Source: Paenibacillus sp. RUD330 (GTDB lineage: Bacteria > Bacillota > Bacilli > Paenibacillales > Paenibacillaceae). Taken from it: a stretch of DNA of 64,000 nt. The position numbers and the translations under genes were made by a program. A model generated the notes under the pieces. The model made no database searches. It saw only the letters and a list, made by a program, of their open reading frames with translations, and was not told the DNA's origin. Positions 52,779 through 61,193 of the stretch are shown here, in pieces. The stretch covers positions 3,536,501-3,600,500 of the forward strand of contig NZ_CP022655.2 of NCBI RefSeq assembly GCF_002243345.2, written 5' to 3'. Numbering within the stretch: position 1 is the stretch's first letter; the number at the start of each line of letters is the position of its first letter.

Positions 52779-53794
52779 TTTGGCTGCGCCTCCTTTTCCT
52801 CATGCACATGCGGCTTCGGGTCGTATCCTTCGATCCGGTTCATCCCGGACAGCTCCAGCACACGGTACGATGGACGGCCGTCCTTGACCGTCGCCCACAG
52901 CACGAGATGCTCGCTCTGTGGTCCCGAGCCGTGGCCATGGCCTCCTGTGCGGCCCAGCTGGATCCACTCCTGCTCGCCGCTGCTCGTATATTCCATCGTG
53001 TGCAGATGGCCCGCGAACACGGTGAAGCGGCGTTCCTTCAACAGCTCCATCAAGCGGTCGAAAGCCGGCGACTCCGCCTTCCAGCCCGGCTTATGCATCG
53101 TCACGAATGTCCACTCCGCATCGGCATTGTCGGCCAGCACGCGCTCGGCGAAGCGCAGCTGCCGCTCTCCGATCGCAAGCTCCACCTGCGACAGCTTCAC
53201 CAGGTCGGAGGGGTCCATCGTCTCCATGATCCCCTGGAAAAAGGCCTGCATATGCTCGTCGGCATGCTCCGGGTCGCGGTGGAACTTGTCCGTCGCCTCC
53301 TTGATGACATCGATGATGACATCCGGCATCTCCATCGGCGGGTCCTCCGTGTTCAGCATGAGGAACAGCAGGCCTCCGATCCGGAAGGCATAATAGCTGC
53401 TGCCCTTGCGTTCCTCCCATACCCGGCGCATCAGCTCGCTGCCGCAATCATGATTGCCGACGACAGGAAACACGGGACGCTGCAGCCCCTCCAGCAGGCT
53501 GTCTAGCTCGTCCCACTCGGCATGGGCGTTGTCCTCCTCGCGCCAGTAGCCCTCGATCAAATCTCCGACCGCCAGGACAAAGTCCGGATTCAGCGTACGC
53601 ACCGTCTCCAGCGCATCCTCGAACACCCCCGGCGTCATCATGCCGCAGCGGTCGCCGAGCACGGCGAACGACAGCTCCCTGCTGGCATGCAGCTGCGCGT
53701 CGAGCTGCCCGAACCACGGCTTTTTGAGCGCTCCGGCTTGAGCGGGCCCATCGTGGCTTTCATCCGTCCAGATCGGAATCATCGGCTTGTCCAT
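52775..53794 (-). CDS. Metallophosphoesterase, calcineurin-like
   Basis: A 339-residue calcineurin-like phosphoesterase. ATG 53794 follows GGGAGTGTGGGGAA. The motif set is FAVLGDRCGMMTPG, VLAVGDLIEGYWRE, PVVGNHDCGS, TMHKPGWKAES and VFAGHLHTMEYTS. The first motif reads Asp-Arg instead of the usual Asp-X-His, a change seen in a subgroup of bacterial predicted phosphoesterases and affecting one metal ligand. It is the first structural gene of the Ugp-like operon, directly after the GntR regulator. Confidence 0.88.
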   Translation of the reverse strand: MDKPMIPIWTDESHDGPAQAGALKKPWFGQLDAQLHASRELSFAVLGDRCGMMTPGVFEDALETVRTLNPDFVLAVGDLIEGYWREEDNAHAEWDELDSLLEGLQRPVFPVVGNHDCGSELMRRVWEERKGSSYYAFRIGGLLFLMLNTEDPPMEMPDVIIDVIKEATDKFHRDPEHADEHMQAFFQGIMETMDPSDLVKLSQVELAIGERQLRFAERVLADNADAEWTFVTMHKPGWKAESPAFDRLMELLKERRFTVFAGHLHTMEYTSSGEQEWIQLGRTGGHGHGSGPQSEHLVLWATVKDGRPSYRVLELSGMNRIEGYDPKPHVHEEKEAQPK

Positions 53795-53919
53795 TTCCCC
53801 ACACTCCCTTTGTCTTCGCTCTTGCAAGAACAAGTATGCAGGTTGTATGTAAGTGCAGCGTCAACGGGATCTTAAGGTATCGTGAAGGCATGTCCGGCAA
53901 CCTCGGGGTCATTGAAGAC

Positions 53920-53969
53920 AAAAAAATCGTTCCGACGACATCCTGCGATGGCAGGAGTCTTCGGAACGA
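53920..53969 (-). terminator. Rho-independent terminator of the GntR gene
   Basis: CGTTCCGAAGACTCCTGC pairs with GCAGGATGTCGTCGGAACG around CATC with two mismatches, followed by ATTTTTTTG on the minus strand. It lies between the regulator and the Ugp-like operon, which therefore probably has its own promoter near 53800-53910. Confidence 0.85.
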
Positions 53970-53988
53970 CGGGAGAATGGATGCCTTC

Positions 53989-54636
53989 TCAGATCATGCC
54001 CGAGTAGGCGAGCTGGCGAGTCGTTCGGTCGTAGTTGTCCATGATGGCTGCCTTGGCCTCCTCGATCTTGCCGGCGGTCAGCGCCTCGTACACCTTTTCA
54101 TTGGTCAGTCCGCTCCAGTTCGGCTTCGGCGTCGGATGCTGCTTGCGGAAGGTCACCATCCGGCAGATGAACTTGCCTCTGCACAGATCCAGCACCTGCA
54201 TCATGAATGCGTTGCCGCTCGACCGGAGCATGATGCCGATGAAGTCGAGAGCGGATTCGTAATATCCGGCGTAATCGTCCGCTTCCCTGGCCGCAAGCTG
54301 CTGATCCAGGCAGCTCTTCAGAGCCGGCAGGTCGAACTCCCGCTCGCCCTTGTCCGCCAAATCGAGCACGAACGTCTGCATGGAGACGAGCACCTCGTAG
54401 ATCTCGCAGAATTTGCGGAACGAAATTTCCTTGACCAGAACGCCTCGGCCCTTGAAGCTCTCCACGAAGCCGTCCCGCTCCAGCAGCGAGATCGCCGCGC
54501 GTACCGGCGTCCGGCTCATGCCGAAGGCCGCTGCGATCTCGTTTTCGGACAGCATGACGCCTGGCATATAATCTCCATAAACGATGCGGCTCCGCAGCAT
54601 CTCGTAAGCCGTCTTCTCCAAGCTTTCCGGTGGCAT
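53989..54636 (-). CDS. GntR/FadR-family transcriptional regulator
   Basis: A 215-residue regulator. ATG 54636 follows AAAGGAAACGTAAAGAG. Residues about 5-70 are the winged helix (MPGVMLSENEIAAAFGMSRT, then PVRAAISLLERDGFVESFKG). Residues about 80-205 form an all-helical FCD ligand domain as in FadR-type regulators of carbohydrate acids and phosphonates. It lies immediately upstream of the Ugp-like operon on the same strand and most likely controls it. Confidence 0.9.
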   Translation of the reverse strand: MPPESLEKTAYEMLRSRIVYGDYMPGVMLSENEIAAAFGMSRTPVRAAISLLERDGFVESFKGRGVLVKEISFRKFCEIYEVLVSMQTFVLDLADKGEREFDLPALKSCLDQQLAAREADDYAGYYESALDFIGIMLRSSGNAFMMQVLDLCRGKFICRMVTFRKQHPTPKPNWSGLTNEKVYEALTAGKIEEAKAAIMDNYDRTTRQLAYSGMI

Positions 54637-54718
54637 CTCTTTACGTTTCCTTTTCGTTAAGATTGGATTGTAGGATAACAAAAGAAGAAGGTTTTGCAAA
54701 GTAAAGAAATGATGAAGC

Positions 54719-55510
54719 TCATCCCGCGCTTGCCGGACTTTTCACCGCGGCGAAGAACAGCCGCTCCGAATCCGGTCCCGGCTCCCTCAGCCTGAAGTCT
54801 CCATAACGGTCCACCCGGCCGAAGCCGGCGGCCTTCAGAGCCCGGACGATCCAGTCCGGATCGTAGGCGCGCTGCAGATGGGTTTCCTCGAAGCGGATGA
54901 ACCTTCCGTCGCGGTCGCCGGTGTCCTTGGCGAAGATCGTCAGATGATGGCGGATCTCGATGCGGTCTTCCTCCAGCTCGGACGTCCAGATGTAGCCGAC
55001 ATCCCGCTCGTCGAGGAAGAAAGGCTGCTCCTCCGCGTACCTCCGAAGCGTAGACGGCGCATGGACGTCGAACAGGAAGACGCCGCCGTCCTTCAGCCCC
55101 CGGAATGTCGCCCTGAAGGCCGCTTCGATATCTTCTTCCTCCGTCAGGTAATTCAGGCAGTCGCAGAAGCTGATCGCGGCGTCCACCGGAGCCGGCAGCT
55201 CCCAGTCCCTCATATCCTGCTGCAGCCAGCGGACGGAGCCGGCATTGGAACGGATCGCCTGCTGGGGCGTCTCTTCCCATTTGCTGCGGGCGATGGACAG
55301 CATGTCCGCGGACAGGTCGATTCCATAGACGCGGAAGCCTGACTTGGCGAGCGGAATCGACAGGCTGCCGGTGCCGCAGCCGAGGTCGGCGATGCTTTCC
55401 GGCACGCCGTATCGCTCCCAGCACTCTCTCATGAACCGGATCCAGTCCGGATAAGGCATATCTTCCATGAGCCGGTCGTAGACGCCGGCGAATTGGCGGT
55501 AAGCCCTCAT
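54719..55510 (-). CDS. yqeM: SAM-dependent methyltransferase, YqeM orthologue by position
   Basis: A class I methyltransferase of 263 residues. ATG 55510 follows TTAGGAGGTTTTGCC. Motif I is IADLGCGTGSLSIPLAKSGF near residue 45, motif II GIDLSADMLSIA, and AISFCDCLNYLTEEEDI is typical of this group. In Bacillus yqeM directly follows rsfS and precedes the com genes; here cvfB lies between rsfS and this gene, which keeps the place and length expected for yqeM. The substrate is unknown. Confidence 0.85.
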   Translation of the reverse strand: MRAYRQFAGVYDRLMEDMPYPDWIRFMRECWERYGVPESIADLGCGTGSLSIPLAKSGFRVYGIDLSADMLSIARSKWEETPQQAIRSNAGSVRWLQQDMRDWELPAPVDAAISFCDCLNYLTEEEDIEAAFRATFRGLKDGGVFLFDVHAPSTLRRYAEEQPFFLDERDVGYIWTSELEEDRIEIRHHLTIFAKDTGDRDGRFIRFEETHLQRAYDPDWIVRALKAAGFGRVDRYGDFRLREPGPDSERLFFAAVKSPASAG

Positions 55511-55631
55511 GGCAAAACCTCCTAAGCAAACACATTTGCAACGGCAGCCGCAGCCGGGGCATTCCGTCGCATCGGCCTTGTCGGGACAGCTCCGCAATCT
55601 CCCGGCCGGAGCGTCCGTCTTCAGGCGGAGA

Positions 55632-56594
55632 CTACTCGCCTCCGCCGTTCTCCTCCGACGGCGCCCCTGCATCCGCCTTGGCGTCTGCCGGAGCGCCGCC
55701 CTCGGCTTCCGTGATCAGCTTCGTCCAGTTGCCTTCCTGGCGGACGAGACCTTCGCGCATCAGCTTGCCGACAGCCCGCTTGAACGCACCCTTGCTGATG
55801 CCGAACTTGTTCTTGATGATCTCCGGGGGAGTCTCGTCGGAGTAAGGCATCGCCTGTCCGGGGCGCTCCTTGATGAACGCGAGGATGCGGTCCGCGTCCT
55901 CCAGGCGTCCGACCTGCTTGAGCTGGCCCATCGACAGGTTGGCGCGGCCGTCCTCGCGGACGAAGGTGACACGGGCGCGGACGCGCTGGCCAAGGCGCAG
56001 CGGCTCCGGACGCTCGGATGCCGGAATCATGCCGTAAGCTCCGAAGCCGATGACGTCGCCGTCCAGGACGACGAAGGACCCCATCTGCAGCGTGCGGCTG
56101 ACCCAGCCTTCCTTCCATTCGTTGCGCCATGTCGACGGAACCGGGAACACATGCCCCGCCAGATCGTCCTCGCGCGCGAGCTTGCCCAGCAGGCGGCCGC
56201 TCTTGTCATGCGACAGCGTGACGTAGACTTCATCGCCCGGCAGCGGACGGAGGTCGGCGAGCTCCGGCAGCTCCGAGAGCGGCAGCAGCAGCTGGCGTCC
56301 GAGGCCGATCTCGAGGAAGCAGCCGAGACGCGGGTGGATGTCCGCGACAGCGAGCCGCTTCAGCTCGCCGAGCTGGATCAGCGGCTTTTTCATCGTGGCG
56401 GACAGACGGTCGTCCGTATCGTGGAACAGGAACACTTCCAGCTCCTGACCTTCCTTCGGCTTATGTCCGTTCGTCTCGCTGTAGTGCAGCAGGACTTCCG
56501 TATCCTCATCGTCACCGAGGCTTAGAAAAAAGCCGAAGGGCGACACTTCGCGCGCCACCCTCAGCTTCAATGTCTGTCCGGCATAAGGAGTCAT
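55632..56594 (-). CDS. cvfB: CvfB-like S1 RNA-binding regulator
   Basis: A 320-residue protein of the CvfB/YitL family, which consists of S1-type OB domains and a winged helix. ATG 56594 overlaps the rsfS stop (ATGA). The N-terminus TLKLRVAREVSPFGFFLSLG, the middle SWV-like VSRTLQMGSFVVLDGDVIGF, and a C-terminal winged helix (PPEIIKNKFGISKGAFKRAV) are visible. The last 30 residues are an Ala/Asp/Gly-rich tail. CvfB binds RNA and affects virulence factors in Staphylococcus; here a general post-transcriptional role is likely. Confidence 0.9.
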   Translation of the reverse strand: MTPYAGQTLKLRVAREVSPFGFFLSLGDDEDTEVLLHYSETNGHKPKEGQELEVFLFHDTDDRLSATMKKPLIQLGELKRLAVADIHPRLGCFLEIGLGRQLLLPLSELPELADLRPLPGDEVYVTLSHDKSGRLLGKLAREDDLAGHVFPVPSTWRNEWKEGWVSRTLQMGSFVVLDGDVIGFGAYGMIPASERPEPLRLGQRVRARVTFVREDGRANLSMGQLKQVGRLEDADRILAFIKERPGQAMPYSDETPPEIIKNKFGISKGAFKRAVGKLMREGLVRQEGNWTKLITEAEGGAPADAKADAGAPSEENGGGE

Positions 56595-56938
56595 GCGAAC
56601 TCCACGACCTTGGCGTCGGACCACAGTCTCTCCAGGCTGTAATAATCGCGTTCGTCGCGATGGAACACATGCACGACGACGTCTCCGAGGTCGATCAGCA
56701 CCCAGCGTGCGGTATCCATGCCTTCAAGGCCGCGCATCGTCACGCCGCCCTCCTGGGCGCGCTTGCGGATCTCCGTGGCGATCGCTTGCACTTGCGTATC
56801 GGAATTGCCGTGGCAGATGACGAAATAATCCGCGACGAGGGAAATATCCTTGAGGTTGAGCGCGACGACGTTGCCCGCTTTTTTATCTTCGGCCGCCTCG
56901 ACGGCGGCCTGCAGCAGTTGTTCGGAATTCAGGGCCAT
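56591..56938 (-). CDS. rsfS: Ribosomal silencing factor RsfS
   Basis: A 115-residue protein (YbeB/YqeL family) that binds ribosomal protein uL14 and blocks subunit joining when nutrients are scarce. Family motifs are complete: VADYFVICHGNSDTQVQAIA near residue 30 and GLEGMDTARWVLIDLGDVVV then HVFHRDERDYYSLERLW. ATG 56938 follows TTAGGAGGCAACTGA. It is part of the yqeG-yqeM cluster. Confidence 0.97.
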   Translation of the reverse strand: MALNSEQLLQAAVEAAEDKKAGNVVALNLKDISLVADYFVICHGNSDTQVQAIATEIRKRAQEGGVTMRGLEGMDTARWVLIDLGDVVVHVFHRDERDYYSLERLWSDAKVVEFA

Positions 56939-56949
56939 TCAGTTGCCTC

Positions 56950-57525
56950 CTAATGTCTATTCGTTATAGTCGTGATCAGGTCGTTCCGTGCTGCCAGCGT
57001 CAGGGGATAAATGACTTTTCCCTTCTCCAGCAAAAATCGTATCGTCGAATCGAAACCGGCTCCAAGCGCGGCATCGAGGTCGGTCTCGGCCAGCTCCCGG
57101 ATGCCTTCCACGCCGGGGAAGTCCCGTCCCGGCTCCATGTAATCCGCGAGGCAGACCACTTTGTCCAGCAGCGTCATGCCGGCCCTGCCGGACGTATGGT
57201 AACGGACGGCGTCGAGCACCTCGATATCCGCGACGCCGTAGTCCCGGCGGGATATCCACGCCCCTGCGGGCGCATGCCACAGCTCCTTGTCGTAAGACAG
57301 GATGCCGAGGTCGGCGCCCTCTTCCCGGATCGCCTCTTCCATCCGGTCCACCGGCCAGTATTTGGCCAGATCGTGAAGGATGGCGGCCAGCTCCGCCTTG
57401 TCCGGATCGGCTCCGAACCGTCCGGCGAGCACGATGGCCGTCGAGATGACGCCCTGCACATGCTGCCAGCGGCGCTCAGGCATGCCGGAGCGAATCGATT
57501 CGATCATCTGATGCTTATCCATCAT
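56950..57525 (-). CDS. yqeK: YqeK, HD-domain diadenosine tetraphosphatase family
   Basis: A 191-residue HD-domain hydrolase. Start ATG 57525 lies inside the end of nadD; ATG 57522 is equally possible. The HD motif is AAILHDLAKYW near residue 50, with further ligands in HAPAGAWISRRDYG and VRYHTSGRAGM. YqeK proteins hydrolyse Ap4A symmetrically to two ADP. It sits between nadD and rsfS as in Bacillus. Confidence 0.95.
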   Translation of the reverse strand: MMDKHQMIESIRSGMPERRWQHVQGVISTAIVLAGRFGADPDKAELAAILHDLAKYWPVDRMEEAIREEGADLGILSYDKELWHAPAGAWISRRDYGVADIEVLDAVRYHTSGRAGMTLLDKVVCLADYMEPGRDFPGVEGIRELAETDLDAALGAGFDSTIRFLLEKGKVIYPLTLAARNDLITTITNRH

Positions 57526-58135
57526 GACGGTACAGTCCCTTCTCCAGAAGGTAATCAAGCGCCGGCTCCGGCACGAGGTACCGGACCGACAAGCCCGCTC
57601 CGAGCCGGGCCCGGATCGCCGTCGAGGAGATCGCCAGACGAGGCATGCAAGCCAGCAGCAGGCGCTCCCTCAGCTTGTCCGGCAGTCTGCCGGCCGCGGC
57701 GGTCGCGGACATGGCCGGATCGCCGTCGTCGGACGGACGGTCGACGCCGATGAAGCGGATCCTCTCCGCAAGCTCGCCGATCCGATGCCATTTCGGCAGA
57801 TCCCCGATCCGGTCCGTTCCGATGATGAGATGGAATTCCGTCTCCGGCATCTCTTCCTGCAGCTGCAGGACGGTATCGAACGTGTAGCTGACTCCGCCGC
57901 GCTTCAGCTCGACATCCAGCGCCCGGAAGCCGGGATGGGCTTGCACCGCGAGCCGGACCATGCTCAAGCGGTCTTCCGGAGAAGCCCCTGGAGCGCGGTC
58001 CTTGAGAGGCGGCCCGGCATTCGGGATGAACAGCATCTCGTCCAGCCCGCAAGCCTCCATCGCCCTCTCCGCCGCGATCAGATGCCCGATATGAATGGGA
58101 TCGAACGTGCCTCCCATGATGCCTGCCTTGCGCAT
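57515..58135 (-). CDS. nadD: Nicotinate-nucleotide adenylyltransferase
   Basis: A 206-residue enzyme making nicotinate adenine dinucleotide from nicotinate mononucleotide and ATP. ATG 58135 follows GGGAGGAGGGG. The nucleotidyl-transferase motifs are GGTFDPIHIGHLIAAE at the N-terminus and ISSTAIRARLGAGLSVRYLV near the C-terminus. An insertion of about 12 residues (SDDGDPAMSATAAAG) sits before the last helix. It overlaps yqeK by 11 bases. Confidence 0.97.
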   Translation of the reverse strand: MRKAGIMGGTFDPIHIGHLIAAERAMEACGLDEMLFIPNAGPPLKDRAPGASPEDRLSMVRLAVQAHPGFRALDVELKRGGVSYTFDTVLQLQEEMPETEFHLIIGTDRIGDLPKWHRIGELAERIRFIGVDRPSDDGDPAMSATAAAGRLPDKLRERLLLACMPRLAISSTAIRARLGAGLSVRYLVPEPALDYLLEKGLYRHDG

Positions 58136-58188
58136 TCGATCCCCTCCTCCCCATGCCCGGCTTGCTTCGGTAGCGCGGAAGCGCCAGC

Positions 58189-58482
58189 CTAGCGGGGAAG
58201 CACGATCGTCTTGTAGTCCTTGGACTCCTTGTACAGCACGATCGTCTTGCCGATCACCTGCACGAGCTCCGAGCCGGAGCCTTGCGCCAGCTGGGCGCCG
58301 ACTTCGCGCGCATCCTCGTCGCAGTTGTTGAGGAGATTGACCTTGAGCAGCTCGCGCTTCTCGATCGCTTCCTCGACATGCTTCACCAGCTGCTCGTTGA
58401 AGCCGCCTTTGCCGATTTGGAAGATCGGGGTCAGATGATGCGCCATCGCGCGCAGATGACGTTTTTGTTTGCCTGTCAACAT
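58189..58482 (-). CDS. yhbY: RNA-binding protein YhbY (CRM domain)
   Basis: A 97-residue single CRS1-YhbY domain protein that associates with pre-50S ribosomal particles. ATG 58482 has GAGAGGTATG upstream. The conserved GKGGFNEQLVKHVEEAIEKR and LLNNCDEDAREVGAQLAQ are seen. It corresponds to yqeI of Bacillus and lies between aroE and nadD. Confidence 0.96.
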   Translation of the reverse strand: MLTGKQKRHLRAMAHHLTPIFQIGKGGFNEQLVKHVEEAIEKRELLKVNLLNNCDEDAREVGAQLAQGSGSELVQVIGKTIVLYKESKDYKTIVLPR

Positions 58483-58498
58483 AAAATCACATACCTCT

Positions 58499-59395
58499 CT
58501 ATGGTGCGGACTTCTCCTGCATCGCCTGCAGGACGGCTTCCCTCATCGCTCCGGTCGGAGCCGGTATGCCGGTCCAGTATTCAAAGGCGTAAGCGCCTTG
58601 GTAGATAAACATGCCGAGTCCGCCATGCGTGCGGTGGCCGAGGCTGCGGGCTTGGGCCAGCCAAGCGGTCTCAAGCGGATTGTAGATCAGGTCGCTTGCG
58701 ACCGCGTCCGGCCGCAGCAGAGATACGTCGACAGGGCATGCGTCCACATTAGGATGCATCCCGATCGAGGTCGTATTCACGACGAGATCGGCTGAACGGA
58801 GAACCTCCTCCGCCTCGCTGCCGGTCTGCGGAAGCGCCCGCGCCCGTCCATGCGGGGCAAAGGCATCCGCCAGCTCCCTGGCGCGCTCCTCCGTCCGGTT
58901 CAGCACCGCGACCTCGGCAGGTCCTTCCTTCAGCAGCGCGTACAGCACGCCGCGGGCGGCCCCGCCGGCTCCGATGACCGCGATTCGCTTGCCTCGCAGC
59001 TCGGGCATGGCCTCCTCCTTCAGGGAACGGACATACCCGATTCCGTCCGTGTTGTAGCCGGTCAGGACGCCGCCATCATTCACGACGGTGTTCACGGCTC
59101 CGATCAGGCGGGCTCCTTCGTCGACATGATCCAGATGGCTCATGACGTCCAGCTTGTGCGGAATGGTCACGTTGACGCCGCGGATGCCCATCGCCCTGAC
59201 TCCGGCCCAAAAATCGCCCAGCCGGTCAGCCGCAACATGGAAGGCGGCATAAGCGCCGTTCACTCCGGTCTCGCGGAAGGCGCGGTTCATCATGACCGGC
59301 GATTTGGAATGCCGGATCGGGTCGCCGATGACGCCGTACAGGGTCGTGTGGCTGTCGATCTCCATTCCGGACATCCCATGCGTCTTTGCCATCAT
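58499..59395 (-). CDS. aroE: Shikimate dehydrogenase
   Basis: A 298-residue NADPH-dependent enzyme reducing 3-dehydroshikimate to shikimate in aromatic amino-acid synthesis. ATG 59395 is preceded by GGGAGAGCTGACGGC. Substrate-binding residues are in GDPIRHSKSPVMMNRAF, the catalytic lysine in VNVTIPHKLDVM and the aspartate in TGYNTDGIGYVRSL. The cofactor loop is IGAGGAARGVLYAL. It lies 22 bases after yqeH. Confidence 0.96.
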   Translation of the reverse strand: MMAKTHGMSGMEIDSHTTLYGVIGDPIRHSKSPVMMNRAFRETGVNGAYAAFHVAADRLGDFWAGVRAMGIRGVNVTIPHKLDVMSHLDHVDEGARLIGAVNTVVNDGGVLTGYNTDGIGYVRSLKEEAMPELRGKRIAVIGAGGAARGVLYALLKEGPAEVAVLNRTEERARELADAFAPHGRARALPQTGSEAEEVLRSADLVVNTTSIGMHPNVDACPVDVSLLRPDAVASDLIYNPLETAWLAQARSLGHRTHGGLGMFIYQGAYAFEYWTGIPAPTGAMREAVLQAMQEKSAP

Positions 59396-59417
59396 GCCGT
59401 CAGCTCTCCCGTCTCTG

Positions 59418-60539
59418 TCAGATTAAAGCCTCGCGGACGAGAACCTTGACTCCCTTGGGCGCATAAACTTCGATCTGCGCGCCGCTGGTGCCGTTGACGC
59501 GGATCCAGCCCAGGCCCGATACGAACACGTCGGACTCGCTTCCTTTTGGAATGCGCAGGGAATGGCGCGTCCATGCCGGCATCGTCTCGAGCTCTTCCCG
59601 CGAGGGCGGGGCGAGCAGCTCGCCCTTGTGCTGGGCGTAGAGATCGTCGGCGCGCTCCATCTTCGTCCGGTGAACCTTCATCGCATTGGCCGTGTACAGC
59701 GTGAAGCTGAGGTTGGCTCCGGCCGCATAATCGAACCGGATCAGGCTTCCGAAGAACAGCGTCTGGCCGGCATCGAGCTGATACACGAGCGGCTTGATCG
59801 GCTTGTCCGGCAGCAAGGCTCCCAGAACGCCGCGCGGCACGAGCTCCGTCAAGCGCGAGCGGTACACGATGCCCGGCGTGTCGACGATGGCTTTGCCGTC
59901 GTCAAGCGGGATGCGGATCTCGTCGAGCGTCGTTCCCGGGAACCTCGATACGGTCAATTCCCGGTCCAGATCGCTGTAGTCGGAGATGAGCCTGTTGATG
60001 AGCGTCGACTTGCCGACGTTGGTGGCGCCGACGACGTAGACGTCGCGGCGGCCGCGCAGCTCCTCGACCGCCTCCACGACCCGCTCGAAGCCCATGCCTT
60101 TCTTGGCGCTGCACAGGACGATATCGACCGTGCGCAGTCCTTGCGCCTTGGCCTGCCGCTGAACCCAGTTGCGGATGCGGTTGTAGTTCGTCCCCTTCGG
60201 AAGCAGGTCGATCTTGTTGACGACGAGCAGCACGGGATTGTTGCCCACGAAGCGCTGCAAGCCGGAGATCAGGCTTCCTTCGAAGTCGAACAGGTCGACG
60301 ATATGGACGACGAGGCTGTCGGTGGACGCGATGCCGCCGAGCAGCCTCAGGAATTCGTCATGGTCCATGGACACCGATACGGCGTCGTTGTAGTTGCGGA
60401 TGCGGAAACACCGCTGGCAAATGACGGCTTCGCCGCCCTTTGCCGATGCCGGGACGTAGCCCGGCTTGTCCTTGCTGTCGGACTGAAGCGCGGCTCCGCA
60501 GCCTGCGCATCCTTGCTTGTCCAGTTGTTTTTCGCTCAC
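59418..60539 (-). CDS. yqeH: Ribosome biogenesis GTPase YqeH
   Basis: A 373-residue circularly permuted GTPase needed for 30S assembly. I place the start at GTG 60539, which overlaps the yqeG stop (GTGA) and has GGAGGAGG nine bases upstream; a GTG at 60563 lacks a site. A zinc finger (CAGC and CQRC) lies at about residues 10-45. The G motifs appear in permuted order: NKIDLLPKG (G4), CSAKKGMG (G5), GATNVGKSTLINRL (G1) and VDTPGIVYRS (G3). Confidence 0.96.
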   Translation of the reverse strand: MSEKQLDKQGCAGCGAALQSDSKDKPGYVPASAKGGEAVICQRCFRIRNYNDAVSVSMDHDEFLRLLGGIASTDSLVVHIVDLFDFEGSLISGLQRFVGNNPVLLVVNKIDLLPKGTNYNRIRNWVQRQAKAQGLRTVDIVLCSAKKGMGFERVVEAVEELRGRRDVYVVGATNVGKSTLINRLISDYSDLDRELTVSRFPGTTLDEIRIPLDDGKAIVDTPGIVYRSRLTELVPRGVLGALLPDKPIKPLVYQLDAGQTLFFGSLIRFDYAAGANLSFTLYTANAMKVHRTKMERADDLYAQHKGELLAPPSREELETMPAWTRHSLRIPKGSESDVFVSGLGWIRVNGTSGAQIEVYAPKGVKVLVREALI

Positions 60540-61063
60540 TTGCTTGTTTCCTCCTCCTGCCACAGGCCCTTGCGGCGCAGCCGGGAGAGGGCAATCCGTT
60601 CCAGCAGCCGGTTGATCCGGGTGCCGAAGCCTTCATCCGCCGGCGAGATGGGAGCTACGAGTATCGTATACAGCCCCATCCGCTTGCCTCCCAATACATC
60701 GGTCATCATCTGGTCGCCGACGACCACCGTCTGTTCCGCCTCCAGGCCAAGCACCGCCAGCGCCTTGCGGAACGCTTGGGTGGACGGCTTGCGGGCCGCA
60801 TGGATGAACGGAATCGCCAGCGGTTCGGCGAATCGGGATACCCGGGTCTCGTGGTTGTTGGATACGACCACGACTTGGAAGCCGAGTTCCCTGACCCTGT
60901 CGAGCCAGGCGATCAGTTCCGGGGTCGCCAGTGCGATCCGGGCGCCGACGAGCGTGTTGTCGAGATCGGTGATGATGCCTCGAACACCCTTCTCCTTCAG
61001 CAGATCAAGATCGATTTCATATATAGATTTCACGCGCATGTGCGGCACCAGCCGTTCAAACAT
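60536..61063 (-). CDS. yqeG: YqeG family HAD-type phosphatase
   Basis: A 175-residue HAD III-A phosphatase (PGP1-like). ATG 61063 follows AAGGGAGACTAAGCG. The catalytic loop is IITDLDNTLVGARIA near residue 35, followed by VVVVSNNHETRVSRFA and VVVGDQMMTDVLGGKRMGL. Homologues dephosphorylate phosphatidylglycerol phosphate. It is the first gene of the yqe cluster; a terminator 70 bases upstream isolates it from the TgpA-like gene. Confidence 0.95.
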   Translation of the reverse strand: MFERLVPHMRVKSIYEIDLDLLKEKGVRGIITDLDNTLVGARIALATPELIAWLDRVRELGFQVVVVSNNHETRVSRFAEPLAIPFIHAARKPSTQAFRKALAVLGLEAEQTVVVGDQMMTDVLGGKRMGLYTILVAPISPADEGFGTRINRLLERIALSRLRRKGLWQEEETSK

Positions 61064-61130
61064 CGCTTAGTCTCCCTTGCTTAGAGCCTGCTATCTTACG
61101 AAACTATACCATATTACAGGATAACGGCGC

Positions 61131-61167
61131 AAAAAGGAACCGCCCTGTCAACAGGAGCGGTTCCTTT
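61131..61167 (-). terminator. Rho-independent terminator of the DUF58/TgpA-like operon
   Basis: AAGGAACCGCTCCTG pairs with CAGGGCGGTTCCTT (one bulge) around TTGA, followed by TTTTG on the minus strand. Confidence 0.85.
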
Positions 61168-61193
61168 CCCGAAATTATCCGTCGCGGCCCGGA

